From assembly GCF_011089895.1 (NCBI RefSeq), contig NZ_JAANAT010000003.1:620001-684000 (forward strand): a DNA stretch of 64,000 nt, read 5' to 3'. Origin of the DNA: Mucilaginibacter inviolabilis. Lineage in GTDB: Bacteria; Bacteroidota; Bacteroidia; Sphingobacteriales; Sphingobacteriaceae. Under the pieces are notes generated by a model. It had not been told where the DNA came from, ran no database searches, and worked only from the letters and a program-made list of their open reading frames with translations. The first letter of the stretch is position 1; each line of letters opens with the position of its first letter. A program made the translations under genes and the position numbers. This document shows, in pieces, positions 28,873 through 37,378 of this stretch.

Positions 28873-30374
28873 TGAGAAAAGAAAATGAGGCTCATAACCT
28901 CCCCCTTCAGGGGGCCGTGGGGCAAAAAGAAAAAGTAAGCAACAACGAGTTAAAAGCCCTGGGCATTAACGACGTTAAAATATTAGAGAGCTTTAGCCGC
29001 GTAGCTAACGGGTTATTGAAACATGGCGTAATGGATAAAGCCACCATATTAGCTAATCTGGAAGCACTGATTGATGATCCCATACCATATGCCATGAAAA
29101 AAGGTGGTAAATTCAAGAACCTCGCCGAAAGCGTTGTCGACTTGCGTAAAGAAGGGAAATTCATGAAACAGCAGCGTACCGTACATGCCTTAAAAACAGA
29201 AATGGCCGATTTCCCGGTTTATGGTTTAGAACATATTGAAGTGGGCGCCTTGGCACAGATGAAAACAGCTGTAAAATTACCTATAGCTGTTGCCGGCGCT
29301 TTGATGCCTGATGCACATCAGGGTTATGGTTTGCCCATTGGCGGGGTGCTGGCAACTACAGCCAATACCATTATTCCCTTTGCTGTTGGCGTGGATATTG
29401 CCTGCCGAATGTGTCTGAGCATTTTTGATTTACCTGCAATTGCCATAGATACCGAGACAGATAAATTAAAAAACTTGCTGAGCGAACATACCCATTTTGG
29501 CATGGGTTGTACCACTAAGGTGCACCATGACAGCTCCTTATTTGATAGCCGTACCTGGGGCGAAACCAAGGTGATCCGTATGTTGAAAGATAAGGCTTAT
29601 GCCCAACTGGGTACATCTGGTACAGGTAACCACTTTGTGGAGTGGGGTGAGCTTACTTTGGCAGATGGCGCTTTGGAGGGTATACCTGCCGGTAATTACC
29701 TGGCTCTGCTTTCGCACTCTGGTTCGCGTGGTTTTGGCGGTAGCATTGCCGATCATTACTCAAAAATTGCCATGAGTAAAACCAAATTGCCAGCAGAAGC
29801 TAAACATCTGGCCTGGCTCGATTTGGATAAGGATGAAGGGCAGGAGTACTGGATTGCCATGAACCTGGCCGGCGAATATGCCAGCGCCAACCATCATGAG
29901 ATACATAACAAAATAGCCAAAGCGCTTAACTTAACACCGCTTACCCGCATCGAAAACCACCACAACTTTGCCTGGAAAGAGCAACTGGCTGATGGTACCG
30001 AAGTGATGGTGCACCGAAAAGGAGCAACTCCTGCAGGCGAGGGTGTACTGGGTATTATTCCCGGCAGCATGAGCACGCCCGGCTTTGTGGTACGTGGTAA
30101 AGGTGATGTACGATCTATCAATTCTGCTTCACATGGGGCAGGGCGATTGATGAGCCGTAGCGCGGCTTTTAAGACTATCGACCGTGCCTCGGTAGCTGCC
30201 AACCTGATAGATAAACGTATCACACTCATGGGCTCAGATGTTGACGAGGCCCCAATGGCCTATAAGGATATCCACACCGTAATGGCCGCCCAAACCGATC
30301 TGGTGGAAGTACTGGCTAAATTTGAACCACGCATTGTACGTATGGCCGATCCTAAGGAAAAGCCTGAGGATTAG
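28872..30374 (+). CDS. rtcB: RtcB-type RNA-splicing ligase (3'-phosphate/5'-OH)
   Basis: A 500-residue enzyme counted from the ATG at 28872; the longer frame from 28815 would start upstream of the promoter and is rejected. RtcB joins RNA 2',3'-cyclic-phosphate or 3'-phosphate ends to 5'-OH ends, using GTP and Mn2+. The metal-site set is visible: VGVDIACRMC (Asp and Cys), GTGNHFVEWGE, LLSHSGSRGFG, ENHHNFAW, and SASHGAGRLMSR with the GMP-accepting histidine. Length is near the bacterial norm. The first about 20 residues (NLPLQGAVGQ) are encoded by a G/C-block intergenic repeat, so the N-terminus is probably dispensable. No rtcA gene is nearby. Divergent from the WYL regulator. Confidence 0.95.
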   Translation: MRKENEAHNLPLQGAVGQKEKVSNNELKALGINDVKILESFSRVANGLLKHGVMDKATILANLEALIDDPIPYAMKKGGKFKNLAESVVDLRKEGKFMKQQRTVHALKTEMADFPVYGLEHIEVGALAQMKTAVKLPIAVAGALMPDAHQGYGLPIGGVLATTANTIIPFAVGVDIACRMCLSIFDLPAIAIDTETDKLKNLLSEHTHFGMGCTTKVHHDSSLFDSRTWGETKVIRMLKDKAYAQLGTSGTGNHFVEWGELTLADGALEGIPAGNYLALLSHSGSRGFGGSIADHYSKIAMSKTKLPAEAKHLAWLDLDKDEGQEYWIAMNLAGEYASANHHEIHNKIAKALNLTPLTRIENHHNFAWKEQLADGTEVMVHRKGATPAGEGVLGIIPGSMSTPGFVVRGKGDVRSINSASHGAGRLMSRSAAFKTIDRASVAANLIDKRITLMGSDVDEAPMAYKDIHTVMAAQTDLVEVLAKFEPRIVRMADPKEKPED

Positions 30375-30433
30375 GATCAACGGATAATATATTAAACCCA
30401 ACATCCGGATATTTAAACCAGGCCAGAAATGAC

Positions 30434-30937
30434 TTAGTTTAAATACTTCCGGATGTTTTTCATTTGATGTATATGCCGTTGGGTATGAAAACAAATAAAA
30501 TACAGCCATTCTAAACGGGTCAGGGTGCCGTATTGGGGTAATTCAAAATCAGGATAAATCAGGGTCAGGTCAGTAGTTCTTGACAGATTGATCATCGGAT
30601 CGAAACCATTTTCAAGCGATCGTAAAATCGCTTCTTTTTCTTTGGGAGTGCTGGATGGCTGTATAAAATTGGGTGCCGTCATTTTGATGTCGAAATTCAG
30701 AAAAAGATCACGTAAGGGCTCGATCTTTTCTGCCGGATCGCGTTGCGTGTCTGTACCTGTGGCTTTTAAGATTTCTGCCCCGCCCGATGAGAATTTAACA
30801 ATATGCTCTGCTACCTGACCTGCGGTCCAGCTGTTTTCAAAAGGTATCTGGTTAAATTGCTCCTGGGTAAAACCTGAAATGGTTTGCAGCAGATCCTGCC
30901 TGGTGTTTTCCAATGCTGTGGTGATAGTGGCTATCAT
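30434..30937 (-). CDS. DinB-family protein
   Basis: A 167-residue cytosolic protein of the DinB four-helix-bundle superfamily. Metal-site histidines fit NSWTAGQVAEHIVKFSSGG (His near 45) and FICFHTQRHIHQMKNIRKYL near the C-terminus. DinB proteins include thiol-dependent transferases and many of unknown role. It is convergent with rtcB and separated by about 60 bp, so not part of that unit. Another DinB-like protein is at 46569-47021. Confidence 0.82.
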   Translation of the reverse strand: MIATITTALENTRQDLLQTISGFTQEQFNQIPFENSWTAGQVAEHIVKFSSGGAEILKATGTDTQRDPAEKIEPLRDLFLNFDIKMTAPNFIQPSSTPKEKEAILRSLENGFDPMINLSRTTDLTLIYPDFELPQYGTLTRLEWLYFICFHTQRHIHQMKNIRKYLN

Positions 30938-31059
30938 AATTATAAGGATGATGTGAATATTATTATCCGGTAAATCAATACATAAAATTACAGTCCTTTA
31001 TTTAATTTGCGGGATGTAAGCACGACAAAGAATAGGCAATATGCGACAAAGTTTTATTG

Positions 31060-31124
31060 TGCCTGTTTGCCGTATGGCCTGTAGCTTATGAAGCCTCTTG
31101 AGAGTTCGAGTCTCTCTTCGGGCA
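31060..31124 (+). ncRNA. tRNA-like fragment (degenerate tRNA or small structured RNA)
   Basis: A 65-nt stretch in a 465-bp spacer folds partly as tRNA: ends TGCCTG and CGGGCA pair (one G-T), a perfect T-arm GAGAG-TTCGAGT-CTCTC lies at 31099-31115, and GCC-GTAT-GGC could be a short D-arm. The middle hairpin is GCTT-ATG-AAGC, with no seven-base anticodon loop, so it should not decode. It contains TTGCCGTA, like the conserved 5' motif of the Y-RNA-like genes at 39.7-41.3 kb, perhaps by chance. A second hairpin (GGATC..GATCC) follows. The rest of the spacer (30938-31402) is AT-rich without a gene. Confidence 0.4.
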
Positions 31125-31402
31125 TGAGGATCTAAACACGATCCTAACTCATAATTGGACTTATTTTTTCATTAATTATAATTCTAATAGTTTATATTTT
31201 TCATCACTCAACAAGTGCTTGATTTGTATTTATATTATTGATATTTAGTTTGTTGTAGATATTTTCAATCAATTATTGATTTATATTTTCTCTCCGCCAC
31301 CTGATTTTTAATACATATTACGCCATATACTTCCCTCCTTTGTATTAATACCGGGCTGCCCTAAAGCCCGGCAGCTGTAACCAATTAAAAACCAATTACC
31401 TT

Positions 31403-33010
31403 ATGAGAAAGCTCACTGTTTGTATGCTTATGGCCATGCTATGTTTTGGCTGCAAGAAAAACTCTACGGGAAACAATCCTGATCAACCTAATTCTATCAA
31501 GAACAAAACGCTTGCTGCTGTTCAGATAGGGAAGTCTACCTCCAAAAAGATCTTTATGCACTGGATGCCCTGGTTCGAAACACCAGAATCAAAAGGTGCC
31601 TGGGGTTATCACTGGAAAATGAACACTCAAAACCCCGACATTATTACCAATGGCCGTCGCCAAATTGCTGCTTATTATTACCCGCAAACCGGCCCCTACG
31701 CCTCTAGCGATCCAGATATTATTGAGTATCAGCTCCTGCTCATGAAATACTCAGGCGTTGATGGGGTTACTATCGATTGGCCCGGTACCCGTGTACTTTA
31801 TGATTATCCCGACAATCTCAATAACTCCAATGCCCTTATCGCTAAGCTGAACGCGGTAGGTCTGCAGTTTTCTATTGTGGAGGAAGACCGTAACTGGGAT
31901 GCCGGCCAAACCAGCGGCGCCCACGGCGATTTTACCTACATGCAAAACAATTACTTTAACCAAGGTAATTACCTTAAGGTGAACAACGTGCCGGTAGTGC
32001 TCAATTTTGGTCCGATAACTTTCCATTCATCCAGCGAGTGGGATCAGATACTGGCTGGACTGAGTCCCAAACCAAAAATTATCCCATTGTATGGCTTTAC
32101 CAGCCAGGTTGGTGCTAACAATGCAGGCGGTGAGTTTCCGTGGATATATCAGGATCATCCAACCGTTGTGGATAATTATTACGCGCAGGCATCCAGTTTC
32201 CCTATCTCGGTGGGTGTAGTATATCCGGGCTTTAATTCGTTTTACGCCGCTGGCGGTGCCAGTGGGCCAACCTGGCAAATTGCCTATAACGGTACTTCAA
32301 CCTTTAGCACTATGCTGGATAAAGCGTTGGCATCAAGTGTAGGCATTATTCAGTTTGCCACCTGGAACGATTACGGCGAAGGTACCATGATTGAGCCAAC
32401 CGTTGAGTTTGGTTATGGCTTTTTAACCACCATGCAGCAAAAGCTGGGTGTACCTTACCATCAGCATGAGTTGGAGCAGATCTACCGTTTATACCAATAC
32501 CGTAAGCAATACAAGGGCAATTCCAGCGTGCAAAATCAGTTGAACCAGGTATTTACCTATTTTGCCAATGTGCAACCTGCCGATGCCGAAAATTTAATGA
32601 ACACTATTAGTGGCGGTGGTACCACACCTCCTGTAACTACTGGTGTCAGTATCAAAAATAAATGGCTGAGCACTTATCTGTATGAGGATAACGGGCAGGC
32701 AAAATACAGCTCGTCGAGCACCGTAGCCAATGGCAAATGGACGTTGGAGCAGGTTAATGGTCATACCCGCATTAAAAATGTAAGTACAGGTCATTATCTC
32801 AACATTGAGCACCTGTACAGCTATGTTGAATGTACTTCCGTGCCGGATAGTTTTTACAGCAGCTATTGGGTACTGGAAGATTACAATGGATACAAACGCC
32901 TCCGTAACGAATGGCAGAATACCTACCTGAACCTCGAAAACCAAAGTGGCCTGGCGCAATGCACCGCCATTGGAGCCACCGCCGAAAGCAGTCAGTGGAC
33001 GCTTAATTAA
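31403..33010 (+). CDS. GH71/99-like glycoside hydrolase lipoprotein with C-terminal lectin-like domain
   Basis: A 535-residue lipoprotein (MLCFGC). The enzyme-like domain (about 40-380) has KKIFMHWMPWFETP, GPYASSDPDIIEYQLLLMKYSGVDGVTIDWPG, FSIVEEDRNW, and FATWNDYGEGTMIEPT, a Bacteroidota GH71/99-like pattern distinct from the other two paralogues. After a short Thr-rich linker, residues about 415-535 are a repeat-rich beta-trefoil-like domain (YLYEDNGQAKYSSS, YLNIEHLYSYVECT, YLNLENQSGLAQCT), probably sugar-binding. Surface attack on alpha-mannoside glycan is likely but not shown. It has its own terminator and no visible partner gene on its strand. Confidence 0.82.
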   Translation: MRKLTVCMLMAMLCFGCKKNSTGNNPDQPNSIKNKTLAAVQIGKSTSKKIFMHWMPWFETPESKGAWGYHWKMNTQNPDIITNGRRQIAAYYYPQTGPYASSDPDIIEYQLLLMKYSGVDGVTIDWPGTRVLYDYPDNLNNSNALIAKLNAVGLQFSIVEEDRNWDAGQTSGAHGDFTYMQNNYFNQGNYLKVNNVPVVLNFGPITFHSSSEWDQILAGLSPKPKIIPLYGFTSQVGANNAGGEFPWIYQDHPTVVDNYYAQASSFPISVGVVYPGFNSFYAAGGASGPTWQIAYNGTSTFSTMLDKALASSVGIIQFATWNDYGEGTMIEPTVEFGYGFLTTMQQKLGVPYHQHELEQIYRLYQYRKQYKGNSSVQNQLNQVFTYFANVQPADAENLMNTISGGGTTPPVTTGVSIKNKWLSTYLYEDNGQAKYSSSSTVANGKWTLEQVNGHTRIKNVSTGHYLNIEHLYSYVECTSVPDSFYSSYWVLEDYNGYKRLRNEWQNTYLNLENQSGLAQCTAIGATAESSQWTLN

Positions 33011-33017
33011 ATTTTAC

Positions 33018-33056
33018 CAGTGTACCGGGTTAAATTATCGCCCGGTACACTGTTTT
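33018..33056. terminator. Terminator between convergent genes
   Basis: CAGTGTACCGGG pairs with CCCGGTACACTG around an 11-nt loop, followed by TTTT. It serves the GH71/99-like gene and overlaps the end of the convergent lipoprotein gene. Confidence 0.9.
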
Positions 33057-33059
33057 GAT

Positions 33060-34052
33060 CTATTTCAGTTTCGTGGTCATATCAAAATGATCAACAGTTT
33101 TTATGCCTGTTGGCGATTCATTGAATGCAGAATACAGCACATATTTTTTATCCTGATCAATACCGGGTAACGTTTGATTGATCACTTTTTTGATGTTTTC
33201 GTTTTCCTGTTTGATAGCTGTTGTATCTTTTAGTTTGATAGATGATATGTAATAGATCATCGGAAAAACGCCCTCTGGTGTAGTTTGGTTCATTATCCGG
33301 ATAATGTGCGGATGGGTTGAAACCAGTTTAATAGCCAGCGGGAATTTATAGGTGCTGTAAGCCTCTTTCAAAACTTTATTGTAAAAGTTGCTCATCTCCT
33401 CTTCGCCATTGTATTTCCACAGATCGCTGGGGCGCGAGCAATCTATGGCTGAGGAGGATATATTTAAAGCATCTATTAAAAAGCCTTTGTTGTAGCACTG
33501 TTGAGCCTGGTTTTGCAGTTCAGGAGCTGTTTTGCCGTTAAACGTGTAGTGACTTACATCCAGCTGACTCAATTTCCAGCCATAGTTATATTTACAGTAA
33601 ACAGCCGCGATCATGTCCTGGTTGGGTATGGCTTTATTTTTAGGCACAAAAAACGCAAAGTACATTTGGTGTGTTGCGCCCTGGTAGGTTAGCGAATAGC
33701 CGTTTGGGCCCTTGATACCCGAGCTGATGGTATCGCCGCTTATATAGCGGTTCACCACATAATATTCATCAAGCAGGGTATAGTCGTTTGCTTTTACCCG
33801 GTTACTTACCAGTTCTATTTTTCTGTTTCTATAGGGATGGTCAATAAAATCCCTCGACATCATATTCTCCAGTTGCTTTTCATCGTTTACTTTCAGTTGT
33901 TTAAAAAGCTCAGTGTTAAGCTGATGGAATTTATCAGGGCTGCTGATCTGTTCATTTTTCCAGCTGCCGGGTTGTGTGGGTTCGCAACTTTGCAGCGCAA
34001 CCATGACCAGCAAAAGGCCAAGTACCTGCGATAAGGATGGTTTTAATTTCAT
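33060..34052 (-). CDS. Lipoprotein of unknown function
   Basis: A 330-residue protein with a clear lipobox (MVALQSC, Cys23). No known domain was recognised. The sequence is mixed alpha/beta with several short aromatic motifs (YVVNRYISGDTISSGIKGPNGYSLTYQG, KYNYGWKLSQLDVSHY), the latter like proteins of the NTF2/SnoaL or DUF4440 style, and a helical C-terminal half. It lies about 97 bp after repeat copy B on the same strand, which mirrors the arrangement at 7.4-7.7 kb. It is convergent with the GH71/99-like gene. Function not assigned. Confidence 0.7.
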   Translation of the reverse strand: MKLKPSLSQVLGLLLVMVALQSCEPTQPGSWKNEQISSPDKFHQLNTELFKQLKVNDEKQLENMMSRDFIDHPYRNRKIELVSNRVKANDYTLLDEYYVVNRYISGDTISSGIKGPNGYSLTYQGATHQMYFAFFVPKNKAIPNQDMIAAVYCKYNYGWKLSQLDVSHYTFNGKTAPELQNQAQQCYNKGFLIDALNISSSAIDCSRPSDLWKYNGEEEMSNFYNKVLKEAYSTYKFPLAIKLVSTHPHIIRIMNQTTPEGVFPMIYYISSIKLKDTTAIKQENENIKKVINQTLPGIDQDKKYVLYSAFNESPTGIKTVDHFDMTTKLK

Positions 34053-34148
34053 TGTGAATATTAAAAGTAATTAGGAGATACTATTTTAGTCATTTGCGAT
34101 CATATTGTCAAATGTCCGGCGTAGATATTTCCAGCGTTGAAAGGAGCT

Positions 34149-34318
34149 TTTAAAAACTTTTTAAACCCTGAATTTTAACATTTTTCCGTCCAAAAATGAG
34201 TGAAAACAGGCTTGAAAATCATTAAAAAAGCCTCGTTTTAACACTTTTTAACAAATTTTAACGCGGTTTTGAGCGTTTTTTGAAACTTTAAAAAGCACTA
34301 ATTAATTGATTGTCAAAT
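34149..34318 (-). repeat. AT-rich dispersed repeat, copy B
   Basis: This is the inverse copy of 7403-7577. Read on the minus strand it starts with TTTGACAATCAATTAATTAG, then CTTTTTAAAGTTTCAAAAAA, TTTGTTAAAAAGTGTTAAAA and ends GGGTTTAAAAAGTTTTTAAA. As in copy A, a CAGCCCGG-type terminator stem lies just before it and a gene for an exported protein about 100 bp after it. Confidence 0.7.
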
Positions 34319-34363
34319 AACTATATGTGAAATGGCCTGTTTTGGACTATTTTTCTTCTTAGC

Positions 34364-34408
34364 AAAACAGCCCGATTTTCCTTTTGGATCAGGAAAACCG
34401 GGCTGTTG
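34364..34408 (-). terminator. Stem-loop beside repeat copy B
   Basis: AACAGCCCGATTTTCC pairs imperfectly with GGAAAACCGGGCTGTT. On the minus strand the stem is followed by TTTTGC, so it would end transcription from the tRNA genes at 34547-34982. It resembles the stem at 7322-7359. Confidence 0.7.
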
Positions 34409-34546
34409 ATATATACAAATATACACATTTAAAAGGAGAACCAGCTTTGTTATTGCTTATCAAAGAGCGCTCAATAGCCGTTGCAGATTTTTTTAATAAG
34501 GCCAAATTCAATAATTCAATAACTCACTAATTCAATAATTACCCTG

Positions 34547-34620
34547 AGGCCGGTACAAGATTCGAACTTGCGGACATTCCTTTTGCAGAGGACTCCCTTG
34601 AACCACTCGGGCAACCGGCC
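34547..34620 (-). tRNA. tRNA-Cys (GCA)
   Basis: The cloverleaf folds well: acceptor GGCCGGT with ACCGGCC (7 bp), anticodon arm with loop CTGCAAA (anticodon GCA), T-arm GCAAG-TTCGAAT-CTTGT, and discriminator U, as expected for tRNA-Cys. No CCA is encoded. It is the last of four minus-strand tRNA genes, 122 bp after tRNA-Gln. Confidence 0.85.
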
Positions 34621-34742
34621 ATTTTATAAAATTTATTACAGAAATTTCTGTAATAAATGCGCGCTTCACCCTACCCGGCCCAAGCCAGCTAAGCAAAACA
34701 AATCAGAGCAAAAACAACTACTGTTATTTTTAAATACTCCTG

Positions 34743-34813
34743 TTTTCCTACGTGGATTCGAACCACGACTCTCAGATCCAGAATCTGATGTGCTGCCATT
34801 GCACCATAGGAAA
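34743..34813 (-). tRNA. tRNA-Gln (CTG)
   Basis: Acceptor TTTCCTA pairs with TAGGAAA; anticodon stem TCAGA/TCTGA with loop TTCTGGA gives anticodon CTG; T-arm CGTGG-TTCGAAT-CCACG is perfect. The AU-rich acceptor is unlike a typical housekeeping tRNA-Gln of Bacteroidota. No CCA is encoded. Confidence 0.82.
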
Positions 34814-34824
34814 ATAAACACCTG

Positions 34825-34897
34825 TGGAAATAAAAGGACTTGAACCTTTAACTGGCACCGTATAAGGGTGCTGCTCTAACCATTGAGCTATATTTCA
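34825..34897 (-). tRNA. tRNA-Ile (TAT), unusual acceptor
   Basis: Anticodon stem GCACC/GGTGC with loop CTTATAC gives anticodon TAT. D-arm GCTC..GAGC and T-arm AAAGG-TTCAAGT-CCTTT are sound. The acceptor has six pairs (GAAATA/TATTTC) and a T-C mismatch at the first position. Most bacteria read AUA with a modified CAT anticodon tRNA, so a TAT gene is uncommon. Confidence 0.75.
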
Positions 34898-34908
34898 TTT
34901 ATAATCAG

Positions 34909-34982
34909 TAGGGTAACCCGGACTCGAACCGGGAACCTCCTGCTCCCAAAGCAGGTAATCTGGCCAATTGATATACTACCCT
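34909..34982 (-). tRNA. tRNA-Pro (TGG)
   Basis: Anticodon stem CCTGC/GCAGG with loop TTTGGGA gives anticodon TGG; T-arm CCCGG-TTCGAGT-CCGGG is perfect; acceptor AGGGTAG pairs with TTACCCT with one G-T. Bacterial tRNA-Pro usually begins CGGG, so the acceptor is atypical. It is first in the four-tRNA unit. Confidence 0.8.
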
Positions 34983-35000
34983 GAAATTTATCACCCAAAC

Positions 35001-35032
35001 AAAAAATCCCCTTAGATTTATCTAAGAGGATT
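35001..35032 (-). terminator. Hairpin with T-run upstream of the tRNA unit
   Basis: On the minus strand AATCCTCTTAGA pairs with TCTAAGGGGATT and is followed by TTTTT. This has terminator form, yet lies 19 bp before the first tRNA and no minus-strand gene precedes it. It may shield or attenuate the tRNA unit. Confidence 0.5.
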
Positions 35033-35456
35033 CACGTGTTTGATTATATTTTTCTCAATACATAGCTATCCCCTCCGATAAATCGGTTGCGGTATGCAGC
35101 ATTGTATTGTTCTTGTTTTCATGATGATGATGATACGCATTTATTTTATAAAATCAAGAAATTTCTGAAATTTTTTTAAACTGCTTGTATTCTGAATATC
35201 CAGATTTTGTAGGTTTTTTATATCAGCTTTTTAAGTTAGCCAGAGTTGGCAAATCATTATTGCTGTTCAACAACGTACAGTAGTTGTAATATTTCCGAAC
35301 GGTGCATCTTTTTAAAAATTTTATATAATTGATTATCAATTATATAAATAATTGGTACGTAATTAGTATGCTAGAGTATATCTCGTATAAATCTATTTGT
35401 CAGATCTCTGGATTGGGAATAACCGAGCATTTTAATAAACTGCAAAAAAATAAATA
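35033..35456. other. Spacer upstream of the serine hydrolase gene
   Basis: No gene seen. It is AT-rich and has the near-perfect palindrome ATATAATTGATTATCAATTA at about 35323-35345, the same TTGATTATCAA motif found in or by the repeats at 7411, 12432, 22503 and 34303. Confidence 0.4.
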
Positions 35457-37001
35457 ATGAAAAGAATAGTCCCCTTATTTTTCTGGTTGTTTGCAGGTAG
35501 CGTGGCAGCACAGTCTCCAAATAAATCTTCTTGGGCTCCTTCCGATAATTCAACCATTGTCCGTATACATCGTGTTGAACAGGTAAAACTGGAAATGCCG
35601 TTTCCTGATGGAAGCTCCTTCAAGAATTTGAAGCTTGATGAGGTAATGGCAGCTTATCATATTCCAGGACTTAGCATCGCGATCATCAGTAATTATAAAA
35701 TTATTTTTAGTAAGGGTTATGGAGTAGTAACCCCAGGTTCATCGCGGCCGGTAACTCCTACCACCCTATTTCAGGCCGCTTCTGTGAGTAAACCTATAAC
35801 AGCAATGGCATCAATGGCGCTGGTAGATAAGCATGTTTTAATGCTTGATGAAGACGTTAACCATTTTCTTACAACCTGGAAAGTTCCATCGAATACTTTT
35901 ACCGAACAGCACCCCGTTACCTTACGGGAATTGATATCTCATCGTGCCGGGGTAAACGTACATGGTTTTGCAGGATACAACAGGAACCAATCTTTGCCAA
36001 CATTAATACAAATTCTGGACGGCGTGAAACCTGCAAATAACCCTCCAATACGGGTAACTGCCGTACCCGGAGAACAGGAAAGTTATTCTGGTGGGGGAAT
36101 TGTTATTGAACAGTTACTCCTGACAGATGTTACACACAAGCCGTTTTCGGCTATCATGGATGATCTTGTGCTGCATAAGCTCGGGATGATCAATAGCACG
36201 TTTACCCAGCCATTAGCCAGCCAATGGCGCTCAAAAGCAGCTTCCGGAACAAATTCAAATGGAAAGGCTGTTCCAAATCAATGGTTTGTTTATCCTGAGC
36301 AAGGCCCGGCAGGTCTTTGGACTACAGCTACAGACCTGGCCAGATTTGCTATTGGACTAGCCCGCGCCTGCAATGGTACGCCCAGGGCTATCCTGTCACA
36401 ACCTCTTGCCAAAGCCATGGTTACGCCATTTAATGATGGAGGTGCACAATGCTTCCATCTTGATCCTATAAATAAAGGTCTATTCAGTCATAACGGGCAA
36501 AATGAAGGTTTTGAAAGCCTTTTGGTTATGAATTGGAAAACGGGGAATGGGCTTGTTTTGTTAGCCAATTCTGATAACGGGGAATATCTTTGGGATATAT
36601 TACTGCAGGGCGTTAGCAAAGAATTTGGCTGGAATTATCACTTTGATCAAAAGCCAAAGGAATGGTTGCTTATGGCGCAGATAGTCGGGGTTGACGCCAT
36701 GTTAAAGTATTTTAATACTCAAAAGGCAACTGGACTCTCGGAAAATGAAGCAGGAGAAGGAGATTTGAATCAAATGGGATATTTCTATCTTTCCGATGGC
36801 GAGGTATCTAAAGCTCTTTCAATTTTTAAGGATATGGTACAATTATATCCTACATCTGCCAACGCTTATGATAGTCTTGGAGAAGCTTATATGGCAGCAG
36901 GAGAGATGGGTGCTGCAAAAGAAAGTTACTCAAAATCACTGGCCTTAAATCCGCAAAACGATAATGCACGCGAAAAAATCCTCCAATTGGAGCGAAAGTA
37001 A
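35457..37001 (+). CDS. Serine hydrolase of the beta-lactamase / class C family with C-terminal TPR repeats
   Basis: A 514-residue exported protein (signal peptide to about AAQS). The beta-lactamase-like domain (about 55-390) has the SVSK motif with nucleophile Ser109 and Lys112, the ESYSGGG motif in place of YxN, and LFSHNGQNEGFESLL near the third motif. Such proteins are usually esterases or D-amino-acid peptidases, not true beta-lactamases. Residues about 430-510 hold two TPR units (FYLSDGEVSKALSIFKDMVQLYPTSANAYDSLGEAYMAAGEMGAAKESYSKSLALNP). It stands alone. Confidence 0.88.
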   Translation: MKRIVPLFFWLFAGSVAAQSPNKSSWAPSDNSTIVRIHRVEQVKLEMPFPDGSSFKNLKLDEVMAAYHIPGLSIAIISNYKIIFSKGYGVVTPGSSRPVTPTTLFQAASVSKPITAMASMALVDKHVLMLDEDVNHFLTTWKVPSNTFTEQHPVTLRELISHRAGVNVHGFAGYNRNQSLPTLIQILDGVKPANNPPIRVTAVPGEQESYSGGGIVIEQLLLTDVTHKPFSAIMDDLVLHKLGMINSTFTQPLASQWRSKAASGTNSNGKAVPNQWFVYPEQGPAGLWTTATDLARFAIGLARACNGTPRAILSQPLAKAMVTPFNDGGAQCFHLDPINKGLFSHNGQNEGFESLLVMNWKTGNGLVLLANSDNGEYLWDILLQGVSKEFGWNYHFDQKPKEWLLMAQIVGVDAMLKYFNTQKATGLSENEAGEGDLNQMGYFYLSDGEVSKALSIFKDMVQLYPTSANAYDSLGEAYMAAGEMGAAKESYSKSLALNPQNDNAREKILQLERK

Positions 37002-37195
37002 AAGGATAGTCAGTTCTCTGTGTCTCCTGAACCGGGCTTGAGGTTTATCAATGCCATCACATCCTTATAGATATTTTTATCCATCTCATAAATAAAAAAT
37101 AATATTTTCTTCGTAAAATGCTTGCAATGAGTAAGTTTTATGCTTAAATTTATATAACCAATTGCTCTAAAACCTTAATTTCAGGAGGATTCGTC

Positions 37196-37378
37196 ATGAA
37201 GAAGAAAGCTACGATAGTTCCTCAGCCTGATAAGACTGAAGCTACCCACTCAGAATTACTTACCAATCACCCCAACAACCCTAAAATGTACCGCGATCAT
37301 AAAGTATGTGATCATTACACACATGGAAGGACTAACAAATTTCCATTTGGCAGCAGCCATGGGCCGGCCTGTTTTTAA
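37196..37378 (+). CDS. Small hypothetical protein with a strong ribosome-binding site
   Basis: A 60-residue frame. Its ATG follows a perfect AGGAGG by 7 nt, unusual in a phylum where such sites are weak, which supports real translation. The product is hydrophilic, rich in His, Lys and Pro (CDHYTHGRTNKFPFGSSHGPACF at the end), with two cysteines and several histidines that could bind metal. No family recognised. No related neighbour. Confidence 0.5.
   Translation: MKKKATIVPQPDKTEATHSELLTNHPNNPKMYRDHKVCDHYTHGRTNKFPFGSSHGPACF

Noticed and set aside
34568..34843. Open frame of 91 codons across the tRNA genes
   Set aside because: It overlaps two well-folded tRNAs on the other strand and has no family likeness.
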